Assembly (NCBI GenBank): GCA_025345505.1
Contig: JANVCC010000261.1
Span: 5,281,301 to 5,345,300 of the forward strand
Source: Todiramphus chloris collaris
Lineage: Eukaryota; Chordata; Aves; Coraciiformes; Alcedinidae
Reading direction: 5' to 3'
DNA: 64,000 nucleotides
Shown: positions 34,933 to 48,800 of the stretch, in pieces
Numbering within the stretch: the stretch's first letter is position 1
How the letters are laid out: every line of letters begins with the position of its first letter
Notes under the pieces: model-generated
The model's database searches: none
The model's input: only the letters and a program-made list of their open reading frames with translations
What the model was told of the DNA's origin: nothing
Translations under genes and position numbers: made by a program

Positions 34933-37900
34933 GTAAGTAAAAAAAAAAGTATCAAACAACTAAAAGTGAATGTCAGTCTCTAAAAGTGGGAATTATTTGG
35001 GCTGTCACGTGGCACACAACTTTTTCCAACTGGATTAGTACTGCAACCCTCACCTTTTAGAGATTTTTCAATAATCTATGAAAACATACAGTTTAGAAAC
35101 CACATTTTCTGTGCAATAAGGGTCATATCCACTGACTTCAGTAGAGGTTTTCTCAATGGTACAAGCAGAGAATTTAGTCTTTCCGTGGTGGTTTGACAAC
35201 TGTATTAATTAATTATTATTAAATGGATGAAGTCTTAAGGAAGACTTAGAAGGTATTGCCACAACTTTGCTAAATGAGGTGCTGTACTTCAGCATATGAA
35301 TTAAGTTGCCTTGTAGTTTATTGCTGCAGACTAAGTATACTTAATGGTTTAATGGTATGAAAACTTGTAAATATTCTAAATTCCAAAGGTTGGAAAGCTA
35401 CTAGGTACAATGAGAGAATTATTGAGAGGGCAGCTCTCACACCTGCGTAAACCAGCTGAGAAGAGAGAAATTATTATTTCTGAGAGTTTTAATTGCATGT
35501 TGTTGCTTGACCTAACCAGCTCAGCCACTGCCTTAAAACAGCTCTAAATAGCTTTTGTGGTTAGTGGCACAAATACAACACTTTATTCCCTTACAGAGAA
35601 CTAATTTACTGCACTTTCCCAAGGTGCTTAAAATAGATGTGCTTGCCTGGATTTGGAGGGCCAAACTTCTGTGTGGAGGGCTGTGCTAGTGCCAGCCTGA
35701 GCCTGATCCACCTGCCCAGCTGTTTCCAGATGTGGAAGCACCAGGGGCTCCCCCAGGGCAGGGGCTCCCAGTCAGGGCCCATCCTGCAGCCCCTGCCTGG
35801 GTGCAGGCCACCCAAACCACCTCTCCCCAGGGTCCCAGCAGGACAAGGCTGCTGGGGGGCTGTGCGCAGGGCCTCTCACCCTGAACACAGTCATCTTCAC
35901 CTGAAGAATAACCTGCAGTCATGTCAGCTGTTTTTTGTCAGAGAACGCCAAAATGTGGGGGAAATCTGGGTTTCTGATACCCACATCTTCAATGTTAGCT
36001 GTGAGAAACAGCTGTTTTTCCATTACTGCTTTTTTCAAGTATATAACAATCTTTACCATGTATCTGTGAATCCCTTCACAGATATTTTATTTATAGGCTA
36101 TTTCAGGCGGTTTATTGTTGGATAAGCTCTTGGCAAAATTTCTTATAATTTGTTCCCAGCGGTATTGACCTTAAGATAGATATATGAAGGAAGACATCAG
36201 TCATTTGGGTGTGCTTTTGTAAGGCATGAAGTGTTATTTAAGGGTGAACAAACACAAACTGTCTAAATTAATTTCCATCTGATACCTCAGCCATTTTGAT
36301 ACTTAGTCTTCTCTCTTAGAAAGCATAGGAAAGTAATGTTTTTATTGTCCTTTCTCTTTCTGTTTTGTTTAATTCAGCAAGCTGTTCAGAGGTATAGGTC
36401 GCAAGCTTTGTAGAATAATATACACGTATGAGGAACACTGCCAACTATAAATACAATACTTCAAGTCATCATCCTAAAAATGCGTGCCAAGTATAATATT
36501 CACTGCCGTAAGAGACCCGTGATTCCAGGCCAGATAAGAAATTTATTTATTGCAAACAGCGTGAAAGACAACTAATCTGTCTTCTGTGAGGAGAGCTGTT
36601 TGTGCAGCTTCAATAGCCTACACAGTAGTTTCATTTGATATTTGATATTATTGCAATTGAGACCTGAGCTTATTACGTCGTTATGAGCAGAGGATAAGGA
36701 TGTAAGTTTGTGTCTTTACCAGAGTCTGCAATATTTGTACATTCATTTCATCGCATATTAATTTATTAAGGGCATTGGGTTGTATTTCCCAAGGACAGCA
36801 TTCACATACAGAATTTTTAAAGACTTCCATAGATTAAAAAAAAAAGAAAAAAAGACTCCAGAACAAACTATCAACTATGGCTTTCTATCCTGACATGAGA
36901 ATTAGGTGAAGTAAACAGGCCTGAAAGTCTACCAGACTGAGGAAATGCATACGTCTTTACTGGACCTGGCCATGAAAATGCCTTCACTAGAAATGATGAG
37001 CTGTAGCATCGACCTCTTCCAGCAAGCCACGCAGTATCTGTCTCCTCTGTGGCATTGCAGGAGGAAAGAGGTAGTATCTTAGGTAACTGTCTCACAAAAC
37101 ATTATACCCTAAAAGCTTTATAAATCAAACTGAAGTACTTTGGCGGGGTTTAATTTTATTAAGTGAACTGGGAACGAGATTAATTTAGTCTTGTTTCTTT
37201 ATTCACATGTCAAAAGTGAATCATCCTTGAGATCTGTGAATGTTTTTATCATGCATAAGTACTCACCAAATAGTATGAGTGAAGAATTTTTACAGGAAGG
37301 ATGGTTCACAAACTGTATGCTACAACTGCTATTTGTTATTCATAATTCCTGGCATGTGATGATCACATTGCTGCTGCTCTCTGACTGGATAACTAAAGCA
37401 TTTTAACAAAGAAACGATGGGGAGAAAACCACCACAATTTTGGTACAAAATTACTAAACTTCTGCAGTTCATAAATATTGTCATGGAGTTTCAGTACCTG
37501 ACTATTTCTAAAAAATTAATAGCATAGTCCCAAGAATCGTAATGTATTAATTTCAAGTAATTAATTTACTTATATGTGTGAGTCTGTATTTTTTCATAGT
37601 GAACCTGCTTCACTCCAAATTTTGAATAGCACTCAAGCATGATTAGAATGGTAATGAAATTGTGAAAAGTGACTTAATTAACTACTGTTTGTATTGATAT
37701 AGAATAACATATTTGGAATAGGTAGAGCCTATTAAATTTTTTATAGGATCACCAGAGATGCTGGAGTGCTGAAATACATCAGTATGTTTCTCTGAAAGGT
37801 TGTTCAGAACAGTTTACAAACTCACTGAGTGTAATCTGCATGAATTTATGTTAACTGTGTAGAAAGAAATGGCAATTTTTACAACTGATTACTTTCTGTG

Positions 37901-40900
37901 GGATTTCCTACAGTGGTGCTGCACAGGAAGATAAATAGGATGTGGTGCTTGGTACCTCGAAAAGAGCAGCGTATTGGAAAGGAGCCTTTATATTTTAATT
38001 GGGGCAGCAAGGTACCAAACTCAAACTTTATGATTGCTTGGCACAAACCCTATAGATTAATTAGGAAAGCATCTGTGCTTCAATATTTAAGTTTAGAATA
38101 AGGTCTTGTTTTCTTCTTCTCTGCACACTAACAAATGAGAGTGGAATTGTACAAAGTCTGTGTAGATGATGTGGGAGAGTAACCTTGAAAATACAGAAAA
38201 AAGAATGAGCTTCCCAATGAGGTCATTTCAGGTGTTGGACTTGTATGCAATATAAGACTGATGGGCTGTGTTTGTGCCAGCTTAACTGTAGGTAGATCTG
38301 CACCAGCAATAAAAGACCTGGCTCTATCTATCTATCTAAAATGGAACCAAGAATGTTAAATCATACCTTGAGTATGCCAGGCTGAAGGAATACTTAGTAT
38401 GATGTTTATTATTTTTTTTTAGTTCCCTTGTTCCCAGGGAAGTTTGCAAACAGGGAAAATGTGGACAGCCTTGATCTGGGAGATAATTCCCTCACAAGTC
38501 AGGATATGTGACTCAAGGCCCAGCCGAGTCTGTTGCTCAGCAGGGGCACAGGTAACTAGGAAGGTGAAAAGAGCATGTTTCTTGGTGCCAAGGAAAGCAG
38601 TGCTGCCCAAACAGAATTGCATTGCTTTGAGATAGTACTTTGCATCGTCTGTCTTAAAGGACTTACTTTCCTATAGGCATCCCACCCTGAAAGGAGAACT
38701 GTGGTGTCAAAGTGGAGATGGGGATGCACAGGAAAGAAGTGTTCAGGAAAAAGAATCTGTCTGGATTATTGTGAAAGACGTGCAACAAGTGCATAGCGGG
38801 CTTCCTGTGCCTTTGTAGAGCTGCATTTCTCAATTTAAACTATTCAGCTGTATCTAGAATTTAAATTCAAGTGCTGAGGGATGTATCAGAGGTGGGAGTA
38901 ACTGGGAAAAGTTGTGGCTCTAGTAGCAGTATAATGCAACAGGCTCAAGCTGTTAGGACAACTCTTTGTGATTCAGTGTAAACCAGGAAAGAAAAAATAG
39001 CCTTACTCCATTTTTCAAGCAACTCAAATGGTCTGTGACGAGACTGAAGATGGAAAACACCTCTGCCTCCTCTCAGGCCAAGCTATGGATACAGGAAGAC
39101 CAGATTTAGTGATCAAGCTCTACATTTCAGAGTAGGTTTTATTTTCTTTACTTTCTTTAATATTCTTAAAAAAAATGATAGATTTTCATTCATTTAAACA
39201 ATCCAGTAAGTCCCTCACCTTTTTATGTTATATCTGGACAAAGTTTTCCATTACTGTGTCATCTACCTGAGAAGTCTTTGTGTAAGTCTCATAGCCACCT
39301 TAAGCACCTTAAATTCTGCGTGCGTATTCTACTGGAATACCTGTGAGGGATGAGCTAGTATCTGCCTTGCTGAGCCTGCGTAGCCGCTGCGCAAAGCCTT
39401 GGAACGTTACAGCGGCGAACTCGAGTTGTGAGCGAGGGTTGAGATGTCTGAGGAGGAGAAATGGGTCAGTTAATAAAACTCCCAGCCCATGAATGAAAAA
39501 AGAGAACTGGGCTGATGAGCTGGAAGAGAAGCAGGCTTGTAAAGCATGGGGGAGATATTGATGTGTCAAGGGAAAGTAGCTTAAGGCAAGACTCTGATCA
39601 GACAGGCAGTGCATAAATATGTAACATCTGAGGCGTAACAGGAGTCTGTTAGGTGTGGGGCAATACCTGGGGTCCTGTGCTGCAGTAATAAATGTTTATT
39701 GGCTTGGGACCAGGCTGTTGAGTAACCTCCCTCTTTCCTGCCATCCTAAGAAAAACCTCCCTCAAGCTGAGAAACGTGGCACGACACTTTTCCCCTCCCA
39801 AAACAGGAATCTGCCTACAAGTCCCCTCTGAACATCACAGCAAAGGTGTTTTCCTCAGGGAAGAACTTTTTGACAGGTTGCACTGCGAAATAACATCATC
39901 TCCTTCCAGCACAACCTCCCTGAGCGAACAGGGTTACGGTAGGTTTGTGGCCTGGCTGGTTTCTGTCCAGGGCAGACTTTGTCCTTGGGGAAGTGGAAGA
40001 ATAGGAGGTTTGTGCAGGGTCTTAACATGCTTAAATCCCTGCATCCCCTCTGTCTGTGTGTGCACGGCAAAACAGCTCGGCCCTGTGCTCTTCTGCTCTC
40101 TGGACTTGTTCTTCCTTTGCAAAGGGCAAGCGTGGAGTGTCCTGGCAGTGGTCCCACTAGCAGGTGTTCCCCATCGCTTCCCTCACAGAAAGAGGCTTCT
40201 GCTGCGTGGGGAGGGAAGAGAAGGGAGCTGTGAAGTGCAAGTTTAGCATGAGAGGGAACAGCATTTTCCCCAGTATAGCAGGGTAGCAAGCTCTTGATAA
40301 AACTCACAGCAGTAATAGATCTGCTTTCCTATGTCAGCCTTCTATTCTGACCTCTTGCTGAGGAAAAGAGAGGACTTTCCTTGGGTGGCTTGCCCTCCTG
40401 TCATCAAGAAACCCATTTCTGCCACCTGGTTTGATGGCTATGGGCCCAGGACAGATTAGCATCTTCACTTTTTTCTCCCTGTCTCTCTCTCTCTCCTTTT
40501 GGAAGTCTTCTTTAGATCATCTTCACCCCCACACCCTCCTTAATTAAAAAAATATACACATACAGCAACAACAACAAAAAAAAATCTCTATTCTGACACA
40601 TTGTATCTTCCAGACTACACATACATCCTCCATATTAATCCTTTAGGGGTTAATAGGTTCACTTGCAAAATTTCACTCCCTCTCCTCACACTTGTCTTCC
40701 CTGCTCTGCCATATGTGTCCTAAAATCTGCCTTTCAGTTTAAAGCTTGTTAGTTTTCCAAATAGGCTCTGAAGGCTACATCATCACAACATCCTGCACTT
40801 AAATCATCTGAATATTGGAGAGCGTAAAGAATAACTTGCCCTTTTTCTGTGCCTGCAGTGATGCAGTAGGAATGCAATACACTTATCATAGACAATTAGG

Positions 40901-43900
40901 GCATGCATCACTTAGCTCCAGTGTAAATCAGATTACACTCTCAGGTACTGGATTACTTGCCTTGTAGTAGTTGAGCTTTTCAGGGGATGCAGTAAACAGC
41001 ATGTAGGTCAGTTATAGGTCTGGAAGGCCTTGATGGTTGGGTGATGTTTTGGATTGGTTAGTACATGTCAAAATCTATTATATCATAGGTGGTTTGTGAA
41101 TGGTGAAATAAGATAAATAAATAAAAGTTTTGACTGAAGCCACTGAAGTAAGCTCTTTGTTTTCCTCTGAGTTCAGAGTTAAAATGAAATATGTGTAGGT
41201 GTGTGTGGACTGTATTGTTAAGAAATGTTTGCTTTATCCTGTAACTTCTGAAGCTAAAACAAACCCTGCATGATTTTCATACTCTTTGCTTATATATTCC
41301 AGATGTCTAGTTTCTTTTTTGTATAGCTTTTTCCCTTTAAAATGTAAAAAAGCATTCAGCTGTAAGAGCTGTACTTCCTACACAGTACCTAAACACCAGC
41401 CTGCTAGAATCTACTTATTTTCTGATTTGTCTGTTATACAGAACACAGCCAGATACAAGGTAACATGTTTCTACAAGCAACGGAAGATAAATTAATAGGT
41501 ATTCCAGTAGGAATAAGAAATCCCATAAAGAGACTTCTAAAGTTTCATATTTAAAAAAAACCCAACATACTTATAATTTTTTTTAAACCAGTCCAAGTAA
41601 TTTTATCAATATGGCAAGTCAGCACTGATTGTTCTTCGATTGGTACGGGCATCTGCACGAGCAGTTTCTTGTATGTCATCCCAAAACCATGTCGGTCTGC
41701 TTTGTCAGTGTGTGGATGTAAATAATGCAACGTCCCACACTTCAGTTCACTTTTCTGGCTTTATTTTTTCTTACAATGTAGAAGTGTGTGTGTTTGCAGG
41801 GTTTTCTGGAGCAACTGCAATAGAACAGTATTCTCTTGCTGCACAGCACTGAATGAGCTGTTCTGTTTATATTTTTTGTTAGCTGATGGCCTTGAGAGGA
41901 GCTCTAGGAGCAGGGCCACTGAAGGCAGTGGGAATATAGAGCATCAGTGAGGACTGAGTCATTATTGCTTTCTTTTGGATAGAACAGAGGACAGAAACAA
42001 TTTTTCATGATGAAGTCAGACCACTGACTAAGGTATTTCTGTACAGTTACTTGGCAAGTGTCATAGGCCTTCAGGTTGTGCTCTGAAATCCTCAGATGCA
42101 AGCCAGCTTCATGATCTACATCAGCCCTACCTTGTGCACAAGCACTCTTATTGAGGGGTGAAATATTGGATTTTCTGCTAATTCAGTGAGAGAGCTTCCC
42201 AGACACAGCTGGTGCTAAGCCAGCTCAGAGCAGGGCCAGAGTGACCAAGAAACTCTCTGCATCTTACACAGGAGATGTGCCCTTCTTTAATGAGAAACCC
42301 AAACAGGACTCTGCACTGCTGGGGCTCTGAGGTTTGGGGGGGGCTGTAAACTTTCTGGTGTTGAAAATTGGAAAGAGCTCTTTGTATATATCCAAGCAGC
42401 AAGAGTAAGGAAAGCTGTGGGTCATGTCCTCTACGTACCTCTTTTTATGTCCTACCTATTGTGTCATGCCAATTTATACAGACTGGAGTCTTGGAATGTA
42501 AGTGACTGATTCAAATTACAAAGTAAACAGAGGAGGAAGTTGGTGAAAACTGGTGTTATTTAGGGAAGGGCATCCTTAAAACTGTGTTGCAGTGGGAGGT
42601 TGGAGACACAAGCATCTGCTGTGTGGACAAATTTAGTTATAAAACCCGGTTCCCTTATAGTCAGTGGAGCATACCTATCAAATCTGGGCCTTAGCTCACT
42701 TGCTTTCCATGGAGGATTTTCATTTTGTTTGAGCAGAACTGGAATTTTGACAGAGATGCTTGATTAAAATAAATGGAGCATTCCTACCAAATGCAGGCAA
42801 CTAACGAATCCATGGGTAAGCTCCATTAATTTCAATACAGTGCTAAATGTGTTAAATGTTTTGAGGGAGAGGTTGCTGCATATGTGCACTTACCAATTTC
42901 CTTAATGATAAATTCTAGCTGATTTTAAGTTCTTTTTTTAGATTCCATAAACCATGACTATAAACAATGTTTTCATGTTTTGAAAGGTAAACAAGCATCT
43001 GTTCTGTGGTATAAAACCTAGGAAAAACAATCTGAAAATGGTTTTTTTTTTGGTAGGATCTCCCATTCAAAAGTGTCTTCATTTAGTGCCTTCCTTTTCA
43101 GATAAATTGCTTCAGCCCCTGAGAAAAACTTTGCCAATTTTCATCACAGAATATGTTTTGCTTTTATACTAATCCCATTCTCCCCCCCCCCAAAATAAGG
43201 TTTCTGTTATATAAGAAAACAACAACAATAAACAACCTGAGCACCAGTATCATAAACAGGATGTTCTAATTTGCATTCTCATTTTACAATGCATCATTTC
43301 CATGTATTTTCATGATTTATATTGCAGCAACAAACACTAATTTAAACTCCATCTCTTTTCCAAAGTACTATCACTGATAAATTTGGTCCATGGAGGAAAT
43401 GTACAGGTTAAGTAGGTGATAAGCCAAAGAGAAGAGTGTTAGAGAGTTAAAACTGGCCATTCCTCCTCCTCTGAGCACCCCTGTGAGGAGCTCAAGTGAT
43501 TTGCACAGTATGGAAGCCCATTTATATACAGGTAAAGAAAGTTATCTTGTCCTTTCTATACCACACTTCCACAGACCTCCATCCTTCTGCACTTCCTATG
43601 GAGCCTTGCATCAACATAGTGCTTTACAGGAAATCAGATCCTGCTCTGATTTTATACCAAGCAGATACCAGCTGACTCTTCTAATCTCTCTTGGTGGGAC
43701 TTTGTCCTTCATTAAGGATTATCTCCATTGCAAGGCAGCCACCTTGATTGGGAAAAGAAAGGCTAGAGATGCCTTACAACACTTGCACTGTTCAGTGTAT
43801 ATCTACATCAGTAGATGTATCGACTCACAGAAAAGCCATGGCTTTGCCTTGTGATGTCTTGAAAATACAGACGTTTGGAGATTCTTCCACCCAACTGGTA

Positions 43901-45145
43901 AAGCTGCTCCAATGCACTGGCCTCTTAGTGAAGAAGTTTCTCATGATGTCTGATTTGAACATCCCAAGCCACAGTTAGTGGCTGTTGTCTTTGGGTATAC
44001 CTTCTGAAGAGTTTCTCTGGTTTTTAACTGCACTTCAGGCACTGGTGGGCTGCAATTAGATCTCACTCTGCCTCATAACCTACATGAAATAAATCCAGCT
44101 CCCTCAAAATTTCCTTGAAAATTCTCTTTAGGTTCCAGCTGCAATGGTGGCCTGCCACAGAGCCCTCTTCTGCTTCTCAGCAGCCTGCTTCAACTGAGGA
44201 GGGGCAACCTGGGCCCATTATTCCAGCTGCTATCTTACCAGCACTGAGTAGAGAGGGATAATAACTTTTCTTGATCCACTGGCCATACACTTAATGTAGC
44301 CAGCATGAGATGTGCTTTGTCTGTGATCAGAGAGTATGCTGTTGGCTCGGTTTCAGCTTGGCAGGTCCTTTTCAGCAAGGCAAAATGCCTCTAAAGACAT
44401 ATGCATCCTTGAGGGTGGGGGGAGTGCAGTCTTTAAAAACACAGTAACTGCTTCCTTCTCTCCCCTTTCAAAAAAGAAAAAAAAAAATCCCTCTGATGCC
44501 TGCTTGTGAGTATGTGGTCGGGAAGAAAGATAATGTTGAAACAAGGAAACAACCAAAAGCTGTTGTTTCAGCGTATCTCCAGGTACAACAGTGTTTAAAA
44601 TCAAGTGATTGCCAAATTCTTTAACTGCTAGTAAAAATAAGATATTTACTCCGTAGTATTAAATCACAAGCTTTCCAAGAATATTTTTACAAAATATTCA
44701 ATTACAAAGTTAAAATAGTAAAAGAGACTGTCATTGCTCTGAGTCCTGCATCTGTTACAATAAAAATAGAGCACTTAAGCCAAGCACTTTCTTTTTTTGG
44801 TATTGGTTATAAGAAGGTTGCTTTTCAGCTCTTTTAAAAACCATCCCTCAGTGGGATTCCTGGTATGTATGAATCTTTCTGCTGAAAAGAATTTGAAAAA
44901 AACCTGTAAACAGAAAACAAACCTCAACATTATCTTCAGTATCAACTGTTATTAGCTGTTAGATGATAAGTAGGCAGATGGGATAGATGTTTCTTTAAGT
45001 CCTACACAGCATGCAGAACATGCTTTCATTGTGCTTCCTGGCATTATAAGATAATACGCCTTATTTGGAGATATAATGATCAGTTCTGTTAAATCATATT
45101 CAATCAGCTTATATAATAACACCTATATTTTGTTATTCATTTCAG
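34933..45145 (+). other. NOL4: NOL4 intron 2
   Basis: This is a noncoding intron of about 10.2 kb. It holds a GC-rich patch at about 35640-35880, a local CpG cluster at about 39315-39440 and a CR1-derived fragment on the - strand at about 43870-44390. The rest is ordinary AT-rich intronic DNA with short simple repeats (for example CTAT at about 38322-38337). Confidence 0.85.
43870..44390 (-). mobile_element. Degenerate CR1 LINE fragment
   Basis: Read on the + strand, it matches the reverse complement of a CR1 3' region. Recognisable pieces are GTGAAGAAGTTTCTCATGA, the part around GGCCCATTATTCCAGCTGC, then ACCAGCACTGAGTAGAGAGG, and a final part like CTCATGTTGAGCTTCTCGTC. Divergence is high and no reading frame survives. 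Edges are approximate. Confidence 0.65.
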
Positions 45146-45257
45146 ATTTCAGAGACCTATGCCTTCCTACCGAGAGAAGCGGTGACACGGTTTCTAATGA
45201 GCTGCTCAGAGTGCCAGAAAAGAATGCATTTAAACCCAGATGGAGCGGATCATAAAG
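45146..45257 (+). CDS. NOL4: NOL4 coding exon 3 (residues 140-176 plus first base of 177)
   Basis: This exon encodes I140 to K176 and the first base of D177. The acceptor is TTTCAG at 45140-45145 and the donor AAAG|GTAGTT follows 45257. It contains Y144-A145-F146-L147-P148-R149-E150 and the C159-S160-E161-C162 pair followed by Q163. With H117 and H130 from exon 2 these make an H-x12-H-x28-C-x2-C pattern like the H2C2 zinc-binding region of retroelement integrases. That a metal is bound is inference only. The exon differs from the mammalian sequence I remember at T143 and A173, both conservative. Confidence 0.95.
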
Positions 45258-45758
45258 GTAGTTTTAGTGTCAAATAGTGGGATGTAAAGTAATTTTATTC
45301 CTAATACTCATTTGTATTTTCCTAGCTTAAGTGAAGGTTCATAAAAATTTGGTAGACTGGAACAGTTCAATAAGTCAGATCATCTCATTTACTTGAATTG
45401 GAAGGTAGTGAATCTTCTGCTTTCACTTAAGGATGGAGTGTAATACCATGGGCATTCTCAATAGAAAGATGATTTTATCTGGATGAAATAATTTATTTTG
45501 GTATGGAAATATTTATATGGGGGCTTATACATAAGGAACAGATAGAGTGCATGTGCCGTAGTCATTTAGGGTGGAACTCCTCATCACTTTTCAGGCTTTG
45601 AAATTCATTTTCATTTTTCTTCAGTTGACTTTGATCTGAACAGCCTACGAGTGGTTGAAAATGCCCAAGTTAGAACTAAATGAGATAACTATCTGACTTT
45701 GCAGATTAAGCTGAAGTCACAATTAACATGTCACGCATAATAAATATTTTTATTGCAG
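45258..45758 (+). other. NOL4: NOL4 intron 3 (501 bp)
   Basis: A short AT-rich intron between exons 3 and 4 with donor GTAGTT and acceptor TTGCAG. No other feature seen. Confidence 0.9.
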
Positions 45759-45871
45759 ATAATGGTAAACCTCCAACTCTGGTGACCAGTATGATTGATT
45801 ACAACATGCCAATTACTATGGCTTATATGAAACACATGAAGCTGCAGCTACTAAATTCACAGCAGGATGAG
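45759..45871 (+). CDS. NOL4: NOL4 coding exon 4 (rest of codon 177 to residue 214)
   Basis: This exon begins with the last two bases of codon D177 and ends at E214, after the Q211-Q212-D213 run. The acceptor is TTGCAG at 45753-45758 and the donor is GAG|GTAAAA. The residues N178-G179-K180-P181-P182-T183 through M193-P194-I195-T196-M197 and H202-M203-K204 appear identical to NOL4 of other vertebrates as I remember it. It is only 501 bp from exon 3, the shortest intron in the window. The segment M197-Q212 looks helical with methionine and leucine spacing, but I do not recognise a named domain in it. Confidence 0.95.
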
Positions 45872-48800
45872 GTAAAACCTGAAATCTTTTAATTTTGTTT
45901 TTCTGTTCTCCTATATTCTTTGGTACTTGCCTTCGCAGTAGCCAGGGAGCTGAACTGAAGATGATTGTTAATGTGATCTTTACAGTTTCATTGCTGAAAT
46001 AGTGAGTCTGAAACCAAACCAAGCCTCTTTTCAAGTAATCAGGTTGAGATAAAATGTCATGACTAACCACCCTTCCGTGGTTGGGGGTAATATGCTGTAC
46101 AGCTTCAAATTACCTGAAGGTGCCCTTTCACTGTCTGGACCAGTGGAAAGGGTAACGGGGGCAGCATGTTCACCCGAGACTTAGTGCTGTGCTCAGCAGT
46201 GACTTTCATTGTCTACTTCCAGAAAGCAATACCATCAACAGCTGAAATGAATGTCATGGTGTTCTCAAGGTTAGCAGTCAGGATGCAACACATTATAGTC
46301 ACAGAGATGGAAGCCCTGGCAACATCAGTGGAAATATTTAAGGCAAAAAGCTTGATAAATAAGAGTAGGGGCTGCTTTTGAAACTTTGAATAAAAAGACA
46401 GGAAAAATTAATTAGAAGTAGACTGAGAATCAAGCTTCATCCTAGAGAACTGGAGTTGAGTTGTATTTATTTCTTCTTGAAAAGTATTTTTCTTCTGTGA
46501 TTTATTCAGAGTTTTTCCAGATCTTAAGAACTGCTTCATCAATTGGATGGCACCTACCAAATTATTTGGAATAAGCTCATTTTGCTAGAAAAGTATTCAT
46601 TTGCCTTTTGAGCTGCCAAATAATTAGAAGCCCAGGTATGTGCCAGCCAAAAAGCAGTCCTGCATGCTGTGTCCTTCTGCCCAACTACAAGGTGTTTTTT
46701 AATCAAGAAAACCTTCAAAAACAACCTTAGCAGCTGGATGACGTCAAAGGCCCTCACTGACTCCTGACTTCTGTGGAGTCAGCCAGATTTACTTTCATAA
46801 TAAGTAGATAGGAGCTATTGGTGGAGATTTATGAATTACTGAACTCCCTGTAGAATGGGGGTTTAATCACTCTTCTAGAAATACCAGGATCCTTGTTTTA
46901 TTTTTGCCCTTGTTTTAATTGTGGGGGGTGTGGGGAGAGATCCCTACTCAGAGTTCTTCATGCACAGATGCAGCCTGGTCATCTTTCCCTTCTACTGAGT
47001 CTCCCTTCTGCATGCTGCTCCTTTTCAGGGATCTGGTAGCAGGGTTTCAAGCAGCAGGAGAGAAGAGGATTTATAGCTGTAGTAGAGTTAAAGGACTTGG
47101 TTTTTCCACTTCTTCCCTTTGAGATCATCATCCAGCACTCATGCTGGATCGGGGCCACTTGCCACAGACAGTGCTCCTGTAGCCTGTATGTTTTGGTGCA
47201 GTCTTTCAGATCTGATGGCTGAAATTTCTGTCCACCAGGCCTGGATGAACCAGTGTCAATGATGAGGTGGCAGCAAGAAGCACCATTGCTTGGTATCATC
47301 TCCCTGCCCAGCTCAGTTTTGCAGCTCTAATGTTACTGTGTATGAAATGTTTGCAGCACTGGGTTTATGAAGAGAAAAGTAATTTTTAATATTTTTTTCA
47401 TAGTAATGGCTTTGATAGGACAGAGTGGGCACAAGGGCAGTTTTCAAGATAATCCTTATGTCTTTTCTCGAAGCAGAATTTTGCTAAGATTTTCTTTTTT
47501 TCCTCTGGGCTGTACATTCATTGCACTGAAACAAAATGGCAGTGAAAATGTAGTACAAAGCAGCAAGATTTCTGGCGCATACATTCAAACTGTTTTGTGC
47601 ACTTAAAAAACATGCCTGGGTTTGTTGGAAGGCTCTGTTTCCAAGGTTTCATCAATCATATCTGTATTCTTGTGGAGGGGGTGGATTGACACAGGAGTAA
47701 ACTTGGATGCCACAACCAGCTAGCACAGTGACTGCGAGCCTTTGAATTCTCTCATCCTCAATTCATTTTTAAGCTGAGGCCATCGATGAAAGGGAAACAG
47801 GCTTCATCAGGAAGGAGAACTCACCACTGCCTGGGAATTTACAGCTGTGCTGCAACTGGTACAAAGGTGCCAGTGGCTCCCAGCTCCTCTCCCGTCCCTG
47901 TGTGCCCATGCGTATTTAGATAAATCTTTACCCAGTCTGGGGAGTGAGGTGCAGACACTCAGAGTGCTGTAGGTAAGCACAGCCTGCCCATGTGTGTTGT
48001 TTTATACCTGTGCAAGTACTGGGCAGCCAGAGCTCCTTTCTGGGAGCCCATGCAGCTTGCCTAACCTCAGCATTGGAAAGTGTAAGCTGCTGCATGCTGG
48101 TTCCTTCAGGGTTCAGTGAGAAATACCACTGCGTCTTAACAGAGGCACAACCTCCCAGAACGTCTGGGGGAGTTTGCGTTCCGACCTTGCTCTTGGAACA
48201 AGCAGCGTGCCCTTTCCCTAAAGCTCAGAAGAAGCTTGGCGTGTGCCTCGGCCCTGGGGCCATCTGTCTGGGGCAGGAGGCTGTGGGCACCACGGGTCTG
48301 GTGTGAGAGCAGCGTTGGGGTATTTGCTGCTGCTGCACTGGGCTGCCTCTGCCTTACCTGGGCAAGGCAGGCAGGTGCCCGCTAGCGAAGCCTTCGCTGT
48401 TCCATGTAGTTTCTACAAACCTCTGAGAACAAGGGATGTTTGTTTCATTATTTGTCATTGTCCTGGTGTGATGGTGCAGAACAGCATTGCCTTGCGTGTT
48501 GTCCCACTCTCACTTCTGAATGGCATTTAGCAGTACTTCATCCCAGTTTAACAAGAGTCCTGACTGCAGGGAACTCGCCTTCTGCAAACAAGAGAAATGC
48601 CCATGCAAGCTGGAAACATCACTGAGACTGAGGAGAGGAATTGATTTAAGGGCCAAGCACTCAGAAAGAAAGCAACTATATTAGTATTTGTAGAAGCCAG
48701 TTCACAACATGTACACAGTAAATCATGTTCTGAAGATTGCTGTTTTTCTAGGCCAATTCTGTTGAGCAACACAAAAAAAAAAAAGTCAGAATCCTGTCAT

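Noticed and set aside
40922..40939. Near-palindrome GTGTAAATCAGATTACAC as a binding site
   Set aside because: Only an approximate palindrome with one base offset. A single occurrence in AT-rich intron is not enough support.
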